From assembly GCF_018282095.1 (NCBI RefSeq), contig NZ_CP074126.1, forward strand, positions 2,954,291-3,018,290: 64,000 bases of DNA, in the 5' to 3' direction. Made by a program: the position numbers and the translations under genes. This DNA is from Pseudovibrio brasiliensis. Its GTDB lineage: Bacteria; Pseudomonadota; Alphaproteobacteria; Rhizobiales; Stappiaceae. Every line of letters starts with the position of its first letter. Position 1 is the stretch's first letter. The notes beneath the pieces are model-generated. The model was not told the origin of the DNA. It did not search any database and saw only the letters and a list, made by a program, of their open reading frames with translations. Shown piece after piece: positions 25,947-35,138 of this stretch.

Positions 25947-27254
25947 TTACCTTTCGCGGAGTGCTTCCGAACGCACTTTGTTTATAGGCTTAAGGATGTA
26001 ATCCAACACCGTTTTAAAACCGGTTAAAACGTCTACTGAGGCCACCATTCCTGGAATTATTGGTAAAGGATCCGTTTCCGTCCCGAGATAGTTTTTATCT
26101 GTTCTGACGTTCACTTTAAAAAATCGATTTCCCTGCTCGTCCTTGGTGGAGTCCGCAGCGATCCTTTCCAGCTTGCCTTTCAGACCACCATAAATGGAGT
26201 AGTCATAGGCAGTGATTTTGACCGTAACCTCTTGACCTGGCCTAAGAAATGCCACGTCTTGAGGACTGATCTGCGCTTCAATCAGAAGCGTATCTTCAAG
26301 CGGAACAATCTCAACCAGAGGCTCTCCAGGCTGCACGACAGCCCCGATTGTGGATATATTCAATTGATTAACCACACCGTAGACAGGCGCCTCAAGATCG
26401 GTCCGCTGAACCTTATCGCGAGCAGCTTTAATGCTCTCATTTATTACCGCCAGCTCAGCACGTGCTGCAGCTAGTTCCTGACGGGCCTTGGCATGAAACA
26501 CGGTCTGCGCATTGGCGATACGTTCTTCCGCCTCCTGCCCCGCTGAAGTCACACGCCGGATAGAAGCATTCAGCACTTCCAAACTGCCCTGAGCATCGTC
26601 CAGCTGGCGCTTAAGACGCAGGAACTCAATCTCTGGAAGCACCTTGCGCTTAAAGAGCCGCTCGTTAATTTCAACTTCGCGGGCCAACGTTTCGGTTGTT
26701 ACAGTCGTTTTGCGCTGTTCCGCCAGCAGTTCTTCCAGCTCCTGCTCTCGCTGCAAACGCTGATTTTTGAGCAAAGAAATCTCACTCGCTAATTGTTGCT
26801 TGCGGGCCAGGTAAACCTGCTCTTCTTCAAAGCTATGACCCGGCGCATTGCTCCTAAGCTCCTCAGAAAGCTCCAGAGGCGCATTGTTCGCCTCTGCCAT
26901 CAATCTCCCTGCACGCGCCAAAAGGCTCCACTGACGCTGCTGAAGCTCACCAAGCTGCGAGGAAAAGCCTGTATCATCCACGCGCACGACGATATCGCCC
27001 TTCTGGACGATCTGCCCCTCTTCGACGAGCAGAGATTTCACGATTCCTTTCTCAGGCGCTTGAACGATCTGGATCTGGCTGGATGGCACAACACGCCCTT
27101 CACCACGTGTTACCTCTTCAAGCTCAGCCTGAGATGCCCAGACGATACCGGCAATCAGCGCAACAAAAACAATCAGAATAACGCGTGTTGCTGCCCTTGG
27201 TGGGCGCGTCTGCAGGCTAGCGCGGATATCGGTCGCATAATCCCAGTTTTTCAT
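25947..27254 (-). CDS. lapC: type I secretion membrane fusion protein (HlyD/LapC family)
   Basis: A 435-residue adaptor that links the inner-membrane ABC exporter to TolC. A single N-terminal membrane helix is at ~23-42 (VILIVFVALIAGIVWASQ), followed by a split lipoyl/barrel domain (GRVVPSSQIQIVQAPEKGIV) and long coiled-coil hairpins (about 100-280). The C-terminal HlyD signature region is VYGVVNQLNISTIGAVVQPGEPLVEIVP. I chose the ATG at 27254, preceded by GGAGGGCG and touching the exporter stop codon, rather than an in-frame start farther upstream inside that gene. It is co-transcribed with lapB and lapG. Confidence 0.92.
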   Translation of the reverse strand: MKNWDYATDIRASLQTRPPRAATRVILIVFVALIAGIVWASQAELEEVTRGEGRVVPSSQIQIVQAPEKGIVKSLLVEEGQIVQKGDIVVRVDDTGFSSQLGELQQRQWSLLARAGRLMAEANNAPLELSEELRSNAPGHSFEEEQVYLARKQQLASEISLLKNQRLQREQELEELLAEQRKTTVTTETLAREVEINERLFKRKVLPEIEFLRLKRQLDDAQGSLEVLNASIRRVTSAGQEAEERIANAQTVFHAKARQELAAARAELAVINESIKAARDKVQRTDLEAPVYGVVNQLNISTIGAVVQPGEPLVEIVPLEDTLLIEAQISPQDVAFLRPGQEVTVKITAYDYSIYGGLKGKLERIAADSTKDEQGNRFFKVNVRTDKNYLGTETDPLPIIPGMVASVDVLTGFKTVLDYILKPINKVRSEALRER

Positions 27255-27255
27255 C

Positions 27256-29433
27256 TTACACGCCCTCCGCACTACGCTGACGTTGTTCTTGTCGCGTCGC
27301 CCCAAGTGTCCGTAGCTTCTCAATCACAAGATCCCGTGGACCATCCGCCACCAACTGCCCCTTATCCAGCGCAATCAGACGATCAGTCAGCTGCAACAAG
27401 GACGTCCGGTGCGTACTGATGATCATGGTTGTGTCTGGTGAGTTGTATTCTCTCAAGCGCTCCAGAAGACGGCGCTCAGACGCTGTGTCCAGATGGCTGG
27501 AAGGCTCATCAAGGAACAAGAGACGTGGCTGACGTAGCAACATTCTGGCAAGCGCAACACTTTGCTTCTGCCCGCCAGAGAGCAACCGACCACCCTCACC
27601 CACTTGCATATCAAAGCCATGCGGATGGGTCGCAACGAAATCCTCAACACCGGCAATGTGAGCTGCACGATAGATATCTTCATTAGACGCCTGAGGACGC
27701 CCGACAACGATGTTTTCTCGCAGACTGCCGCTGAACAGCACGTTATCCTGAGACAGGAACCCAACACCGTCTCGAAGGTCAGCTGGATCGTACTGGCGGG
27801 TATCGATCTGATCGACGAGGATTGCCCCGTCGGATGGCGTATAGAGCCCAGCCAGCAAGCGGCCAACGGTCGACTTACCAGCACCAACACGACCAATCAG
27901 TCCGATCGTCTCTCCTGGCCTGATCTCAAAATTCACATCGCGCAGCGAGTCTTCAGCCGCTTCTGGATAGCGGAAGGAAACATTCTGGAAGGTAACTGCA
28001 CCGGAAGTGATCCGGCTGTTTACATAAGTCCGGTTCGGCCTACGTTCAGCTGGCAGGTCCATCAGACCAGACAGCATCTTATAGGAATGCATCGTCTGGC
28101 GTAGACGCGTCAAAGTACCCGCAATGGAGGACAGCGGCGCAAGCACACGGCCAGAAAGCATCATCGCTGCGATCAGGCCACCCATGTTTACAGCACCTTC
28201 ATTGACCAGATAAACGCCCCAGACAACGATGCAGATAGAAACCAATGCCTGCGCAAAGCCCGTAAGAGACTGCGCCAACGTGGACCAGTAACGCCCTTTG
28301 AGAATTGCAGCCGCACTGGAGGCAACAGAACGCTCCCACTTGATTTGCATGGAGCTTTCAGCATTGAGCGCACGAATGGTATCGATATTCGCGATACTCT
28401 CCACTAGAACGGAATGGCGCATAGCGCTTTCCTTGGTCGCCTGATCAACTGATCCGGCAAGCGCAAGCTGAACCAGCAGATTAATCAGAATAACAACCGG
28501 AACCGCCGCAAGCGGCACATAGGCAATCGGACCGACAATGATGAACAGCACCATCACGAACAAACCGATGAAACACATGTCAATCAGAGCAACCAATGAG
28601 GAGGACGTGAAGAACTCACGAACAGTCTCAAACTCTTTGATGTGGTTGGCAAACTGACCGGTGGATCCTGGACGGTTCTCCAGATCCAGACCAAGCGCAT
28701 GAGAAAAGATCCGAGAGGCAATAGCAAGATCTGCCTGCTTACCCGTCATGTTAATGATCGAGCTGCGCGCAGTCTTTAAAACTCCATCAAACACCAGTGC
28801 CAGCACAACCCCGGCAGCAAGCGCCCACAGCGTTGGAACAGCAAAGTTCGGCAGAACCCGATCATAAACGTTCATGATAAAGAGCGGAGACGCCAATGCC
28901 AGACTGTTGATCACCAGTGCCGCAATGGCAACGTGAATGTAGTCCTTCCAAAAACCCGCGATAACACCCCAGAACCAATGCCCGTCTCGCCCTGATCCCA
29001 TACCACTAATCTCAGAGGTCATGTTCACCGGCTTGAAGAAGATTGCATGACCACTGTAGAGCTCCTCCAGAGCCCCAATAGAAAGGATCTGCTGCTCTTC
29101 AGGCTTTTCTGCATCTACGATGGACGCATGCCCGGTATTCTCATTCAGCTCTTTCAAAATACGAAGACTTCCGTCCTCAAACACAAGGATCGCAGGAAGC
29201 GAGATTGCCGGAATGGTAGCTGCTTTCTTCTTGACGACCAACGCCCGCATTCCGCAGTTGGATGCGGCGCGTTCAACCAGCTTGATGGAAAGCCGCTGAC
29301 CATCGTATGGCAACCCTGCAAGAATGACCGAAGCCGTTGCATAGTTGCCGTAACTTCGGGCGATGTACTTGATCGCCTCAATCAGCGGATCTTTGACGTT
29401 CACTTCAGCTGAGTTTTCAGTCTCGACGGTCAT
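27256..29433 (-). CDS. lapB: type I secretion ABC transporter (LapB-like) with degenerate peptidase domain
   Basis: A 725-residue inner-membrane exporter ATPase. The N-terminal ~135 residues form a C39-peptidase-like domain without the catalytic Cys motif, as in exporters of RTX proteins, where it binds but does not cut the substrate. Membrane helices lie at about 150-430. The ATPase follows with Walker A (GRVGAGKST), signature (LSGGQKQ) and Walker B (RLLFLDEPSSHLD). It powers export of the giant adhesin with LapC and TolC. Start chosen at ATG 29433; the reading frame extends upstream only into a hairpin. It overlaps none of its neighbours and is followed within one base by lapC. Confidence 0.93.
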   Translation of the reverse strand: MTVETENSAEVNVKDPLIEAIKYIARSYGNYATASVILAGLPYDGQRLSIKLVERAASNCGMRALVVKKKAATIPAISLPAILVFEDGSLRILKELNENTGHASIVDAEKPEEQQILSIGALEELYSGHAIFFKPVNMTSEISGMGSGRDGHWFWGVIAGFWKDYIHVAIAALVINSLALASPLFIMNVYDRVLPNFAVPTLWALAAGVVLALVFDGVLKTARSSIINMTGKQADLAIASRIFSHALGLDLENRPGSTGQFANHIKEFETVREFFTSSSLVALIDMCFIGLFVMVLFIIVGPIAYVPLAAVPVVILINLLVQLALAGSVDQATKESAMRHSVLVESIANIDTIRALNAESSMQIKWERSVASSAAAILKGRYWSTLAQSLTGFAQALVSICIVVWGVYLVNEGAVNMGGLIAAMMLSGRVLAPLSSIAGTLTRLRQTMHSYKMLSGLMDLPAERRPNRTYVNSRITSGAVTFQNVSFRYPEAAEDSLRDVNFEIRPGETIGLIGRVGAGKSTVGRLLAGLYTPSDGAILVDQIDTRQYDPADLRDGVGFLSQDNVLFSGSLRENIVVGRPQASNEDIYRAAHIAGVEDFVATHPHGFDMQVGEGGRLLSGGQKQSVALARMLLRQPRLLFLDEPSSHLDTASERRLLERLREYNSPDTTMIISTHRTSLLQLTDRLIALDKGQLVADGPRDLVIEKLRTLGATRQEQRQRSAEGV

Positions 29434-29458
29434 TACAGTCTCATCATTCCTAACGACA

Positions 29459-29485
29459 AAAGGGAGCCGCAAAGGCTCCCTTCCT
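29459..29485 (-). terminator. hairpin between tolC and lapB
   Basis: On the minus strand AAGGGAGCC and GGCTCCCTT enclose a five-base loop and are followed by TT. It is a good stem with a short T-run, located between the tolC stop (29521) and lapB. It probably reduces rather than abolishes read-through into the exporter genes. Confidence 0.6.
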
Positions 29486-29520
29486 GAAGAAAATTTCGGC
29501 TATGCGTGCAGGCTACACCA

Positions 29521-30912
29521 TTAACGAAGTGGTTCAATCTGGAAACCTGCTGCCTGAGGGAAGACCGAAGTGTTCCCGCGGCGATCAGCTCTTGCCTCAG
29601 CTGGTGGCGTGATGTCGAACATCGCCAGCAGATTACCCGTGGTACCCTGCAGCTGGTAGGTAGAGAACTTGAGGATGTACTCAGCTGAAATCAGATCGAT
29701 ACGGCTGTTAAACAACGCATTTTCTGCGTTCAGCACGTCCAGCAAAGAACGCTGACCGATGTTGTATTCCTGACGGTATCCGCTCACAACGCGCTGATTT
29801 GCAGAAACAGACTGGCGCAACGCAGAGATACGCTCGCGGGTTGTCTGAACAGACGCCCATGCCTGCTCAACAGCCTCATCGGTTTCACGGCGCATGCGGT
29901 CTACGCGAGCCTGAGCTTCAGCAAGCTGCTCAACAGCACGACCACGCATCGCACTGTCATAACCGCCGTTGTACAGGTTCCACTTCAGACGAACCATGAT
30001 GCGGTAGTCATCACTGCGGCCTTCATAACCATTCAGGTCATCACCAAAGTTCGCAGAACCATTCAAAGTAACGCGCGGCATAAAAGAAGAGCTGCTCTGC
30101 TCAAGCGCAAAACCAGCAGCATCTGTATCTGCCTCAGCAGAAAGGATCAGCGGGTTGCTCTGACGAGACATGGCAAGCGCAGAGGAAAGACTCTTAGCAG
30201 CAGCAGAGTTTGCTGCAGAAACAGCCATCAGATTATTTGGAGCAACACCAACCACACGGCGATACTTCGCCATCGCATCCAGCAAAGACTTGCGAACGCT
30301 TGCAGTGATCATACGGGTCGCAGCCACACGTTCCTGAACCTGAGCAAGGTCAGCCGCGCCGGTTTCACCGCCGTCGTAACGCTCTTTAACTTCACGTGCC
30401 AGACGTTGGTGAAGAGCTGTGTTCTCTTTAGATTTATTGAGGATCTTCTGGTGACGCACAACGTCGATGTAAGCTTCAACGGCATCAAGTGCGATCGCTT
30501 CAGAACGCTCCAGCACACGCAGAGCAGCACCATCAACGCGGGCACTCTGGCGGTAGATCTCATTTACAGAGCCAAAGCCATCAAACAGCAGCTGCTCAGC
30601 TTCTACGCTCACCTGCTTGGCAGCGCGCCACTGTTCCGTCGTGTTGGATTGTGCTCTGCGAAGGCGCTCTGCACCAAAGGATGCATTCACGCTCAGCTTT
30701 GGCATGAAGGCACTTTGAGAAGCACGCAGTTCCTGATCACGCGCTCTTCTGTTCGCTGCAGACTCTACAATGTCCGGATTTGTGAGAACGGCGGTTTCAA
30801 CGGCATCTCTTAAAGACGCGGAATGAGCAGACGTTACCCCCAACGCGCACATCAAAAGTGCAACAGAAGTACCTCGAAAAAGCATTGCCCTACACCCCAA
30901 TGACTTTTCCAT
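29521..30912 (-). CDS. tolC: TolC-family outer-membrane channel of the type I exporter
   Basis: A 463-residue outer membrane efflux protein. A signal peptide (VALLMCALGVTSAHSA) is followed by two OEP repeats of long helices (SLRDAVETAVLTNPDIVESAANRRA; SVSANQRVVSGYRQEYNIGQRSLLDVLNAENALFNSR). The second contains the family's typical QR-LLDVL-A pattern. It forms the outer-membrane tunnel for adhesin export. The start at 30912 has GAGG 12 bases upstream; an ATG at 30885 closer to the signal peptide is also possible. It is the first gene of the tolC-lapB-lapC-lapG set. Confidence 0.92.
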   Translation of the reverse strand: MEKSLGCRAMLFRGTSVALLMCALGVTSAHSASLRDAVETAVLTNPDIVESAANRRARDQELRASQSAFMPKLSVNASFGAERLRRAQSNTTEQWRAAKQVSVEAEQLLFDGFGSVNEIYRQSARVDGAALRVLERSEAIALDAVEAYIDVVRHQKILNKSKENTALHQRLAREVKERYDGGETGAADLAQVQERVAATRMITASVRKSLLDAMAKYRRVVGVAPNNLMAVSAANSAAAKSLSSALAMSRQSNPLILSAEADTDAAGFALEQSSSSFMPRVTLNGSANFGDDLNGYEGRSDDYRIMVRLKWNLYNGGYDSAMRGRAVEQLAEAQARVDRMRRETDEAVEQAWASVQTTRERISALRQSVSANQRVVSGYRQEYNIGQRSLLDVLNAENALFNSRIDLISAEYILKFSTYQLQGTTGNLLAMFDITPPAEARADRRGNTSVFPQAAGFQIEPLR

Positions 30913-31466
30913 GAACGGTGTTTACCTCAACCAACCAAAGACAACGAGATTTCATCTTCACATCGCCCTTGATTTTCCGCCCATGGGAAAACAAAAAGAA
31001 AATCTAAGAGAGTAAAATCACGTGTTGAGATTTTTATCAATATATTTTTTCACATTACAAATGATACCCTTAAATTTAAAGAGAACCTTTGAATATATGC
31101 AACACTCAGCACAGCAAACTTATAGAAAAAAGCAAGAATACTTAAATAGATACCCAACACACCCAGAACGCATTACAGCGTTACCCGCAAAACATATTTA
31201 TTAGAACTCATCTAGGAAGAAATAGAGTCACCTCTACTCACCCTCAGTATAGTACTGAGGAAAATTAGAAAGATAAAATTTTAGGGATATTCATTCCCAG
31301 TCGCTAAAATACCACCTGTCATTGAATTTTATTTACGCCACTGGAACCTAAGAAATCCAACAGTTCCCACAAATTAACCATAAGACAGAAAACCGAATAC
31401 TGATTCTTTTAATTTCCATCGCAATGAAGCCCTCCTCCTCCCCCTCATTTCCCAAGGAACAAGCAA
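30913..31466. other. long A+T-rich intergenic region between tolC and the TRAP transporter
   Basis: About 550 bp with no supportable gene. It must hold the promoter for the tolC-lapB-lapC-lapG operon (minus strand). A perfect 8-bp inverted repeat, CCTCAGTA (31242-31249) and TACTGAGG (31253-31260), lies about 330 bp before tolC. A short open frame at 31,022-31,204 has no ribosome-binding site and unlikely composition. Confidence 0.6.
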
Positions 31467-31496
31467 AGAAAAAGGCGGATGCTTGTGGCACCCGCC
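31467..31496 (-). terminator. terminator after the TRAP permease genes
   Basis: On the minus strand GGCGGGTGC and GCATCCGCC (complement of 31474-31496) form a stem with one mismatch, followed by TTTTTC. It lies 33 bp after the dctM stop. Confidence 0.75.
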
Positions 31497-31528
31497 CTGA
31501 ATTGATCAGCTCGCTAATTCCGGAACAC

Positions 31529-32818
31529 TTAGTTCAGCAGCAGGTCTGGCACGAAGAGCGCCAGCTGCGGAATGAAAGTGGTCAGGACCAACGTTGGTAG
31601 CCACGCGAAGAAGATGAACATCAGCGTTGGCTTCAGCATCTTGTCGACGGAGGTGTCTGTCACCTTAGAGCCAAGATACAGCAGCGGTGCGGTTGGCGGT
31701 GTAATGTTCGCCATACCCAGATTCACACCCAGAACAGCTGCAAAGTGGATCGGGTCCATTCCAACGCCCTGCACGATTGGCAAAAGCAGAGGTGTTGAGA
31801 GCAGAATGCCGGAAATGTCATCCATCAGCATACCGATGATGATCATCACCAGGTTCACCATCAGCAGGATCATGATCGGATCTTCAGAGACGGAGTAGAC
31901 GAACTCCTCTGCAATCGCAGGGATGTCTTCAAAGATCAGGAAGCGGCTAACGATCAGAACCATGAAGATCATCGCCATCACCACACCAATGGTAATGCCA
32001 GAGCTCAACACGGTCTCACGGAAGGTCTTCCAGGTCAGACCACGGTAAACGTAGATCGCAACAGGGATCGCATAGATCACAGCTACACCGGCAGCTTCTG
32101 TTGGCGTCATCACGCCGCCGTAAATACCACCAAGGATGATGACCGGCATCATCAGCGCAGGAAACGCTTTCAGACCACGCTTCTTGAACTCGAAGTTGAA
32201 GTTTTCTGGACGCTCTTCCAGCTTGATGTCTTTATACTTGCGCAGCATGATCTGGTTCACAACGATCAGCAAAGTAATCAGGATCAGACCCGGAATAACC
32301 GTAGACAGGAATGCGCGCAGCACGGACTGCTGAGCAACCCAGGCATAAAGAATGTGTGAAGCACTCGGCGGGATCAGCAGACCCAGCGGTGCTGCACTCA
32401 CAATCAGCGCAGCAGACTGGCCTTGCGGATAGTTAGCCTTGCGCAGGTGCGGCATCATGATGCCACCGATACAGGTCAGCGTCGCGTTTGCACTGCCGGA
32501 GATGGAACCGAACACGCCGGAAGCCAGAACAGTTGCCGCAGACAGGCCGCCTTTGATGTGCCCGATAAACAGCTCAGCAAGTGCCACGAGAGGCGCAGCA
32601 ATGCGGCCCTTCTCCATGATACCGCCAGCCATGATGAACAGCGGAATAGCCAGCAGCACCACATTGTTCATCTTCCAGTGACCGGTTGGCAGATAACCAG
32701 CCACATCGTGACCGCCCATATAGGCGAGGAAAATCAGAATTGCGCCAAACGCCAGATGCACACTGACACCAAGCAGCAGCAGGCCGCAAAGAATGGCGAT
32801 AGATCCTACAATAATCAT
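31529..32818 (-). CDS. dctM: TRAP transporter large permease (DctM family)
   Basis: A 429-residue, very hydrophobic protein with about 12 membrane helices and the DctM-family N-terminus (AILCGLLLLGVSVHLAFGAILI). It contains conserved stretches GVFGSISGSANATLTCIGGIMMPHL and LGLLIPPSASHILYAW. It is the ion-coupled translocation subunit that moves an organic acid delivered by the periplasmic DctP. The start overlaps the dctQ stop (ATGA), which implies translational coupling. The substrate cannot be read from the permease. Confidence 0.93.
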   Translation of the reverse strand: MIIVGSIAILCGLLLLGVSVHLAFGAILIFLAYMGGHDVAGYLPTGHWKMNNVVLLAIPLFIMAGGIMEKGRIAAPLVALAELFIGHIKGGLSAATVLASGVFGSISGSANATLTCIGGIMMPHLRKANYPQGQSAALIVSAAPLGLLIPPSASHILYAWVAQQSVLRAFLSTVIPGLILITLLIVVNQIMLRKYKDIKLEERPENFNFEFKKRGLKAFPALMMPVIILGGIYGGVMTPTEAAGVAVIYAIPVAIYVYRGLTWKTFRETVLSSGITIGVVMAMIFMVLIVSRFLIFEDIPAIAEEFVYSVSEDPIMILLMVNLVMIIIGMLMDDISGILLSTPLLLPIVQGVGMDPIHFAAVLGVNLGMANITPPTAPLLYLGSKVTDTSVDKMLKPTLMFIFFAWLPTLVLTTFIPQLALFVPDLLLN

Positions 32819-33417
32819 TGCGCAGCCCCTTGTGCTTTTACTTGTTCTTCTTCAGGGTCAACACTCTCCGCGATTTCGCGCGGCTCGCGCTCTGGCCATT
32901 TTGGGCCGTTCCTGAGCAGCAGATAGAAGTGCAGCACCGCAAACAGGGTCATAAACAGGAAACCGAGGAAAATACCGAGGCGTGGCACGAAGAATGGGAT
33001 CTTCAGAGCAACAGTTGTCTGCCAGATTGGGTAGGATGCCAGTTCTTCCTGAAGCATCAGGAAGCCCCAATACGTCACAGCGGACAGCACACCAATCTCG
33101 ATGATTTCAACTGCAATCTCACGCCACCAGATGATGCGTGGGTTCTTGATAAGAAAGCCAAGCACGTCTGCGTTTACGTGCTCTTTGCGTGCTGAGGCGA
33201 CAGCAGCAGCCATGAAGAACATCCAGAAACTGACAGTCATCAGCCATTCTTCATAGGCGAATAAGTTACCACCAAAGCCATAACGGACGATCACCACCAT
33301 AAAGAATGTGAGCGCCATGATTACACCGCCTGCTGTAATCATGAGGTTCATCAGTTTAATGACGCCGTTCAGCGGTTTAGCCACTGGTCTTGGAAGTTCG
33401 CTTGTCAGAATACTCAT
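32815..33417 (-). CDS. dctQ: TRAP transporter small permease (DctQ family)
   Basis: A 200-residue protein with four predicted membrane helices (ITAGGVIMALTFFMVVIVRYG; WLMTVSFWMFFMAAAVASARKEHVNADVL; EIIEIGVLSAVTYWGFLML; FLGFLFMTLFAVLHFYLLL). The conserved small-permease feature is the KEHVNADVL segment. It pairs with DctM in the membrane. It is separated from dctP by a hairpin, which would give more binding protein than permease. Confidence 0.92.
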   Translation of the reverse strand: MSILTSELPRPVAKPLNGVIKLMNLMITAGGVIMALTFFMVVIVRYGFGGNLFAYEEWLMTVSFWMFFMAAAVASARKEHVNADVLGFLIKNPRIIWWREIAVEIIEIGVLSAVTYWGFLMLQEELASYPIWQTTVALKIPFFVPRLGIFLGFLFMTLFAVLHFYLLLRNGPKWPEREPREIAESVDPEEEQVKAQGAAQ

Positions 33418-33457
33418 CTGATATGCCCTTCGTTATAAAAACAAAAAACTCATAGAA

Positions 33458-33486
33458 AAGGCCGACGCAGAGTATGCGTCGGCCTT
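33458..33486 (-). terminator. hairpin between dctP and dctQ
   Basis: AAGGCCGACGCA and TGCGTCGGCCTT form a perfect 12-bp stem with a five-base loop, followed on the minus strand by TTC. Located between the binding-protein gene and the permease genes, it probably acts as a partial terminator or mRNA stabiliser. Confidence 0.75.
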
Positions 33487-33498
33487 GAAGAGAAGGGC

Positions 33499-34533
33499 TT
33501 ATTTGAAGTCTTTCTTCAGACGGTCAATGGTGTCCTGACCAACAACTTCAGCCATTGCAGGCCAAACCTGCTCACGAACACGTGCAGCCAGAGCCTGCTC
33601 CTGTTCTGGGGTGAAGCTCAGGACTTCGTAACCGGACTCTACGAGTTTCTGCTTGAAGTTCGCATCGTTCTCTTTGTTGAACTGGAAGTACTGCTTGGAA
33701 GCTTTGTCAAACGCAGCTTTCACAACAGCTTTCTGCTCGTCGTTCATCTTGTTCCAGGTTTTCATGGAACCGTAGAAAGAGTTGATTTCAGAGATCGCAT
33801 TGTACTCTACGAAGTACTTACCAACGTTGGATTTTGCGAAGATGGTGTAAGCAGCCTGCTTGGTGCAGCACAGGGTGCCGTCAACAATACCGGACTGCAT
33901 CGCAGGGAACATGTCACCCCAAGCCATGGTGGTGGTGTTGTAGCCCAGTGTTTCAGCCATGTCTTTAACCACAGCAGAAGACCAAACGCGGATGTTCATG
34001 CCTTTGTCGCCAAAGCCAGCGTAGTCTTCAGGCTTCTTGTTCGCAACAACGCCAACAAAACCTTCAGGGTTGTGGTTGAACAGCTTCAGGCCGAGTTTTT
34101 CAAGACGCTCGTTGATGATCTTGTTGTACTCGGACTCTGGGTTCAACATCACGTTTTCCAGATCATCCCAGCTGGTGAACAGGTAAGGCATGGACATGAT
34201 GTCGAGCACTGGGTCTTTGTGGGAGTAGATGAATGCCATCACAAAGTCCACGTTACCGCGGATGGTATCTTCAACCAAAGACTCACCGGAACCGAGCTGG
34301 CTTGCAGGGAAGACAGAAACTTTCAGTCCAACATCTGCAGCCTCAATTTCCTTTTCGATCTGCTTCAGCATTTTGGTGCCTTCGTGATCGACAGGAACCG
34401 TACCAGCAATTTTCAAACGCAGGTCAGCTGCGTAAACTGAAGAAGCCAGTGTCAAAGCAACTGCGCTTGCTGCACCTACGCTCAGAACGCGACGGAAACC
34501 CTTTGATACAGATTTAAGGCTAGGTTTGTTCAT
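33499..34533 (-). CDS. dctP: TRAP transporter periplasmic solute-binding protein (DctP family)
   Basis: A 344-residue binding protein with an N-terminal signal peptide ending VYAAD (cleavage near residue 36). Family features include IAGTVPVDHEGTKMLKQIE, the conserved MNIRVWSS segment (where an Arg contacts carboxylate ligands) and AMQSGIVDGTLCC. It captures a carboxylate-type solute for DctQM. The start is the ATG after AGGGAGACAAGA; an upstream in-frame ATG is less likely. The ligand is unknown. The divergent RpiR/nitrilase/hydratase genes may belong to the same catabolic pathway. Confidence 0.92.
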   Translation of the reverse strand: MNKPSLKSVSKGFRRVLSVGAASAVALTLASSVYAADLRLKIAGTVPVDHEGTKMLKQIEKEIEAADVGLKVSVFPASQLGSGESLVEDTIRGNVDFVMAFIYSHKDPVLDIMSMPYLFTSWDDLENVMLNPESEYNKIINERLEKLGLKLFNHNPEGFVGVVANKKPEDYAGFGDKGMNIRVWSSAVVKDMAETLGYNTTTMAWGDMFPAMQSGIVDGTLCCTKQAAYTIFAKSNVGKYFVEYNAISEINSFYGSMKTWNKMNDEQKAVVKAAFDKASKQYFQFNKENDANFKQKLVESGYEVLSFTPEQEQALAARVREQVWPAMAEVVGQDTIDRLKKDFK

Positions 34534-35138
34534 TCTTGTCTCCCTAATAACCATCCAGATATGCATCTATTGCTTATCATTGGCTCCCGGATGGCCGATT
34601 ACGCCTCTCGCGACACGACGATTTGCACCGGACCGGATCGCTTAAGATTTTTTAGATTGCTACAGCTCAGGGGCCGCGACCGAAAACATCTTTCATTGTT
34701 CTTGATGAGTGATGTCCTCGTAAGTGCTTGTCCCCTTTTGCCCGAATAGATGCGAAGAACTGGCAATAAAGCGCAGTGCGTTTCGCATGCATACTTTTAC
34801 TAACTCGGGAAACATACTAGATATAATTCAAATGATCCATATTTTTTTCACTATTGACCATTTGTCACCTTATGAACTAGTCATATCTACTGAATTTGAA
34901 GAAATTTTGGGCGGAAAGCTCTTCAAATTATAGGGTTTTAGGCAAACCAAATGGCAGCAGCAATTTTCTGCATGAAAAAAAGACACTGATATATCAAATT
35001 TATATCGGTTCAAAATCGAGAGGAACATCGCAATTGCGGAAGCGCTCTACACAAAAAACGACAATTCAGAGCGGCTGATACATTTGATCCATTTGGGTCG
35101 AAATTTTTGAAACAATGATTCGTTTGGGAGGGGAAACT
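34534..35138. promoter_or_regulatory. divergent control region between the TRAP operon and the rpiR operon
   Basis: A 605-bp gap with no supportable gene. It must contain the promoters of the dctPQM operon (minus) and the rpiR-nitrilase-hydratase genes (plus). It is A+T-rich in its second half. I see no clean palindrome that I can assign to the RpiR-type regulator. Confidence 0.5.

Noticed and set aside
31022..31204. Short plus-strand open frame in the tolC-TRAP gap
   Set aside because: No ribosome-binding site, and A+T-rich low-information sequence.
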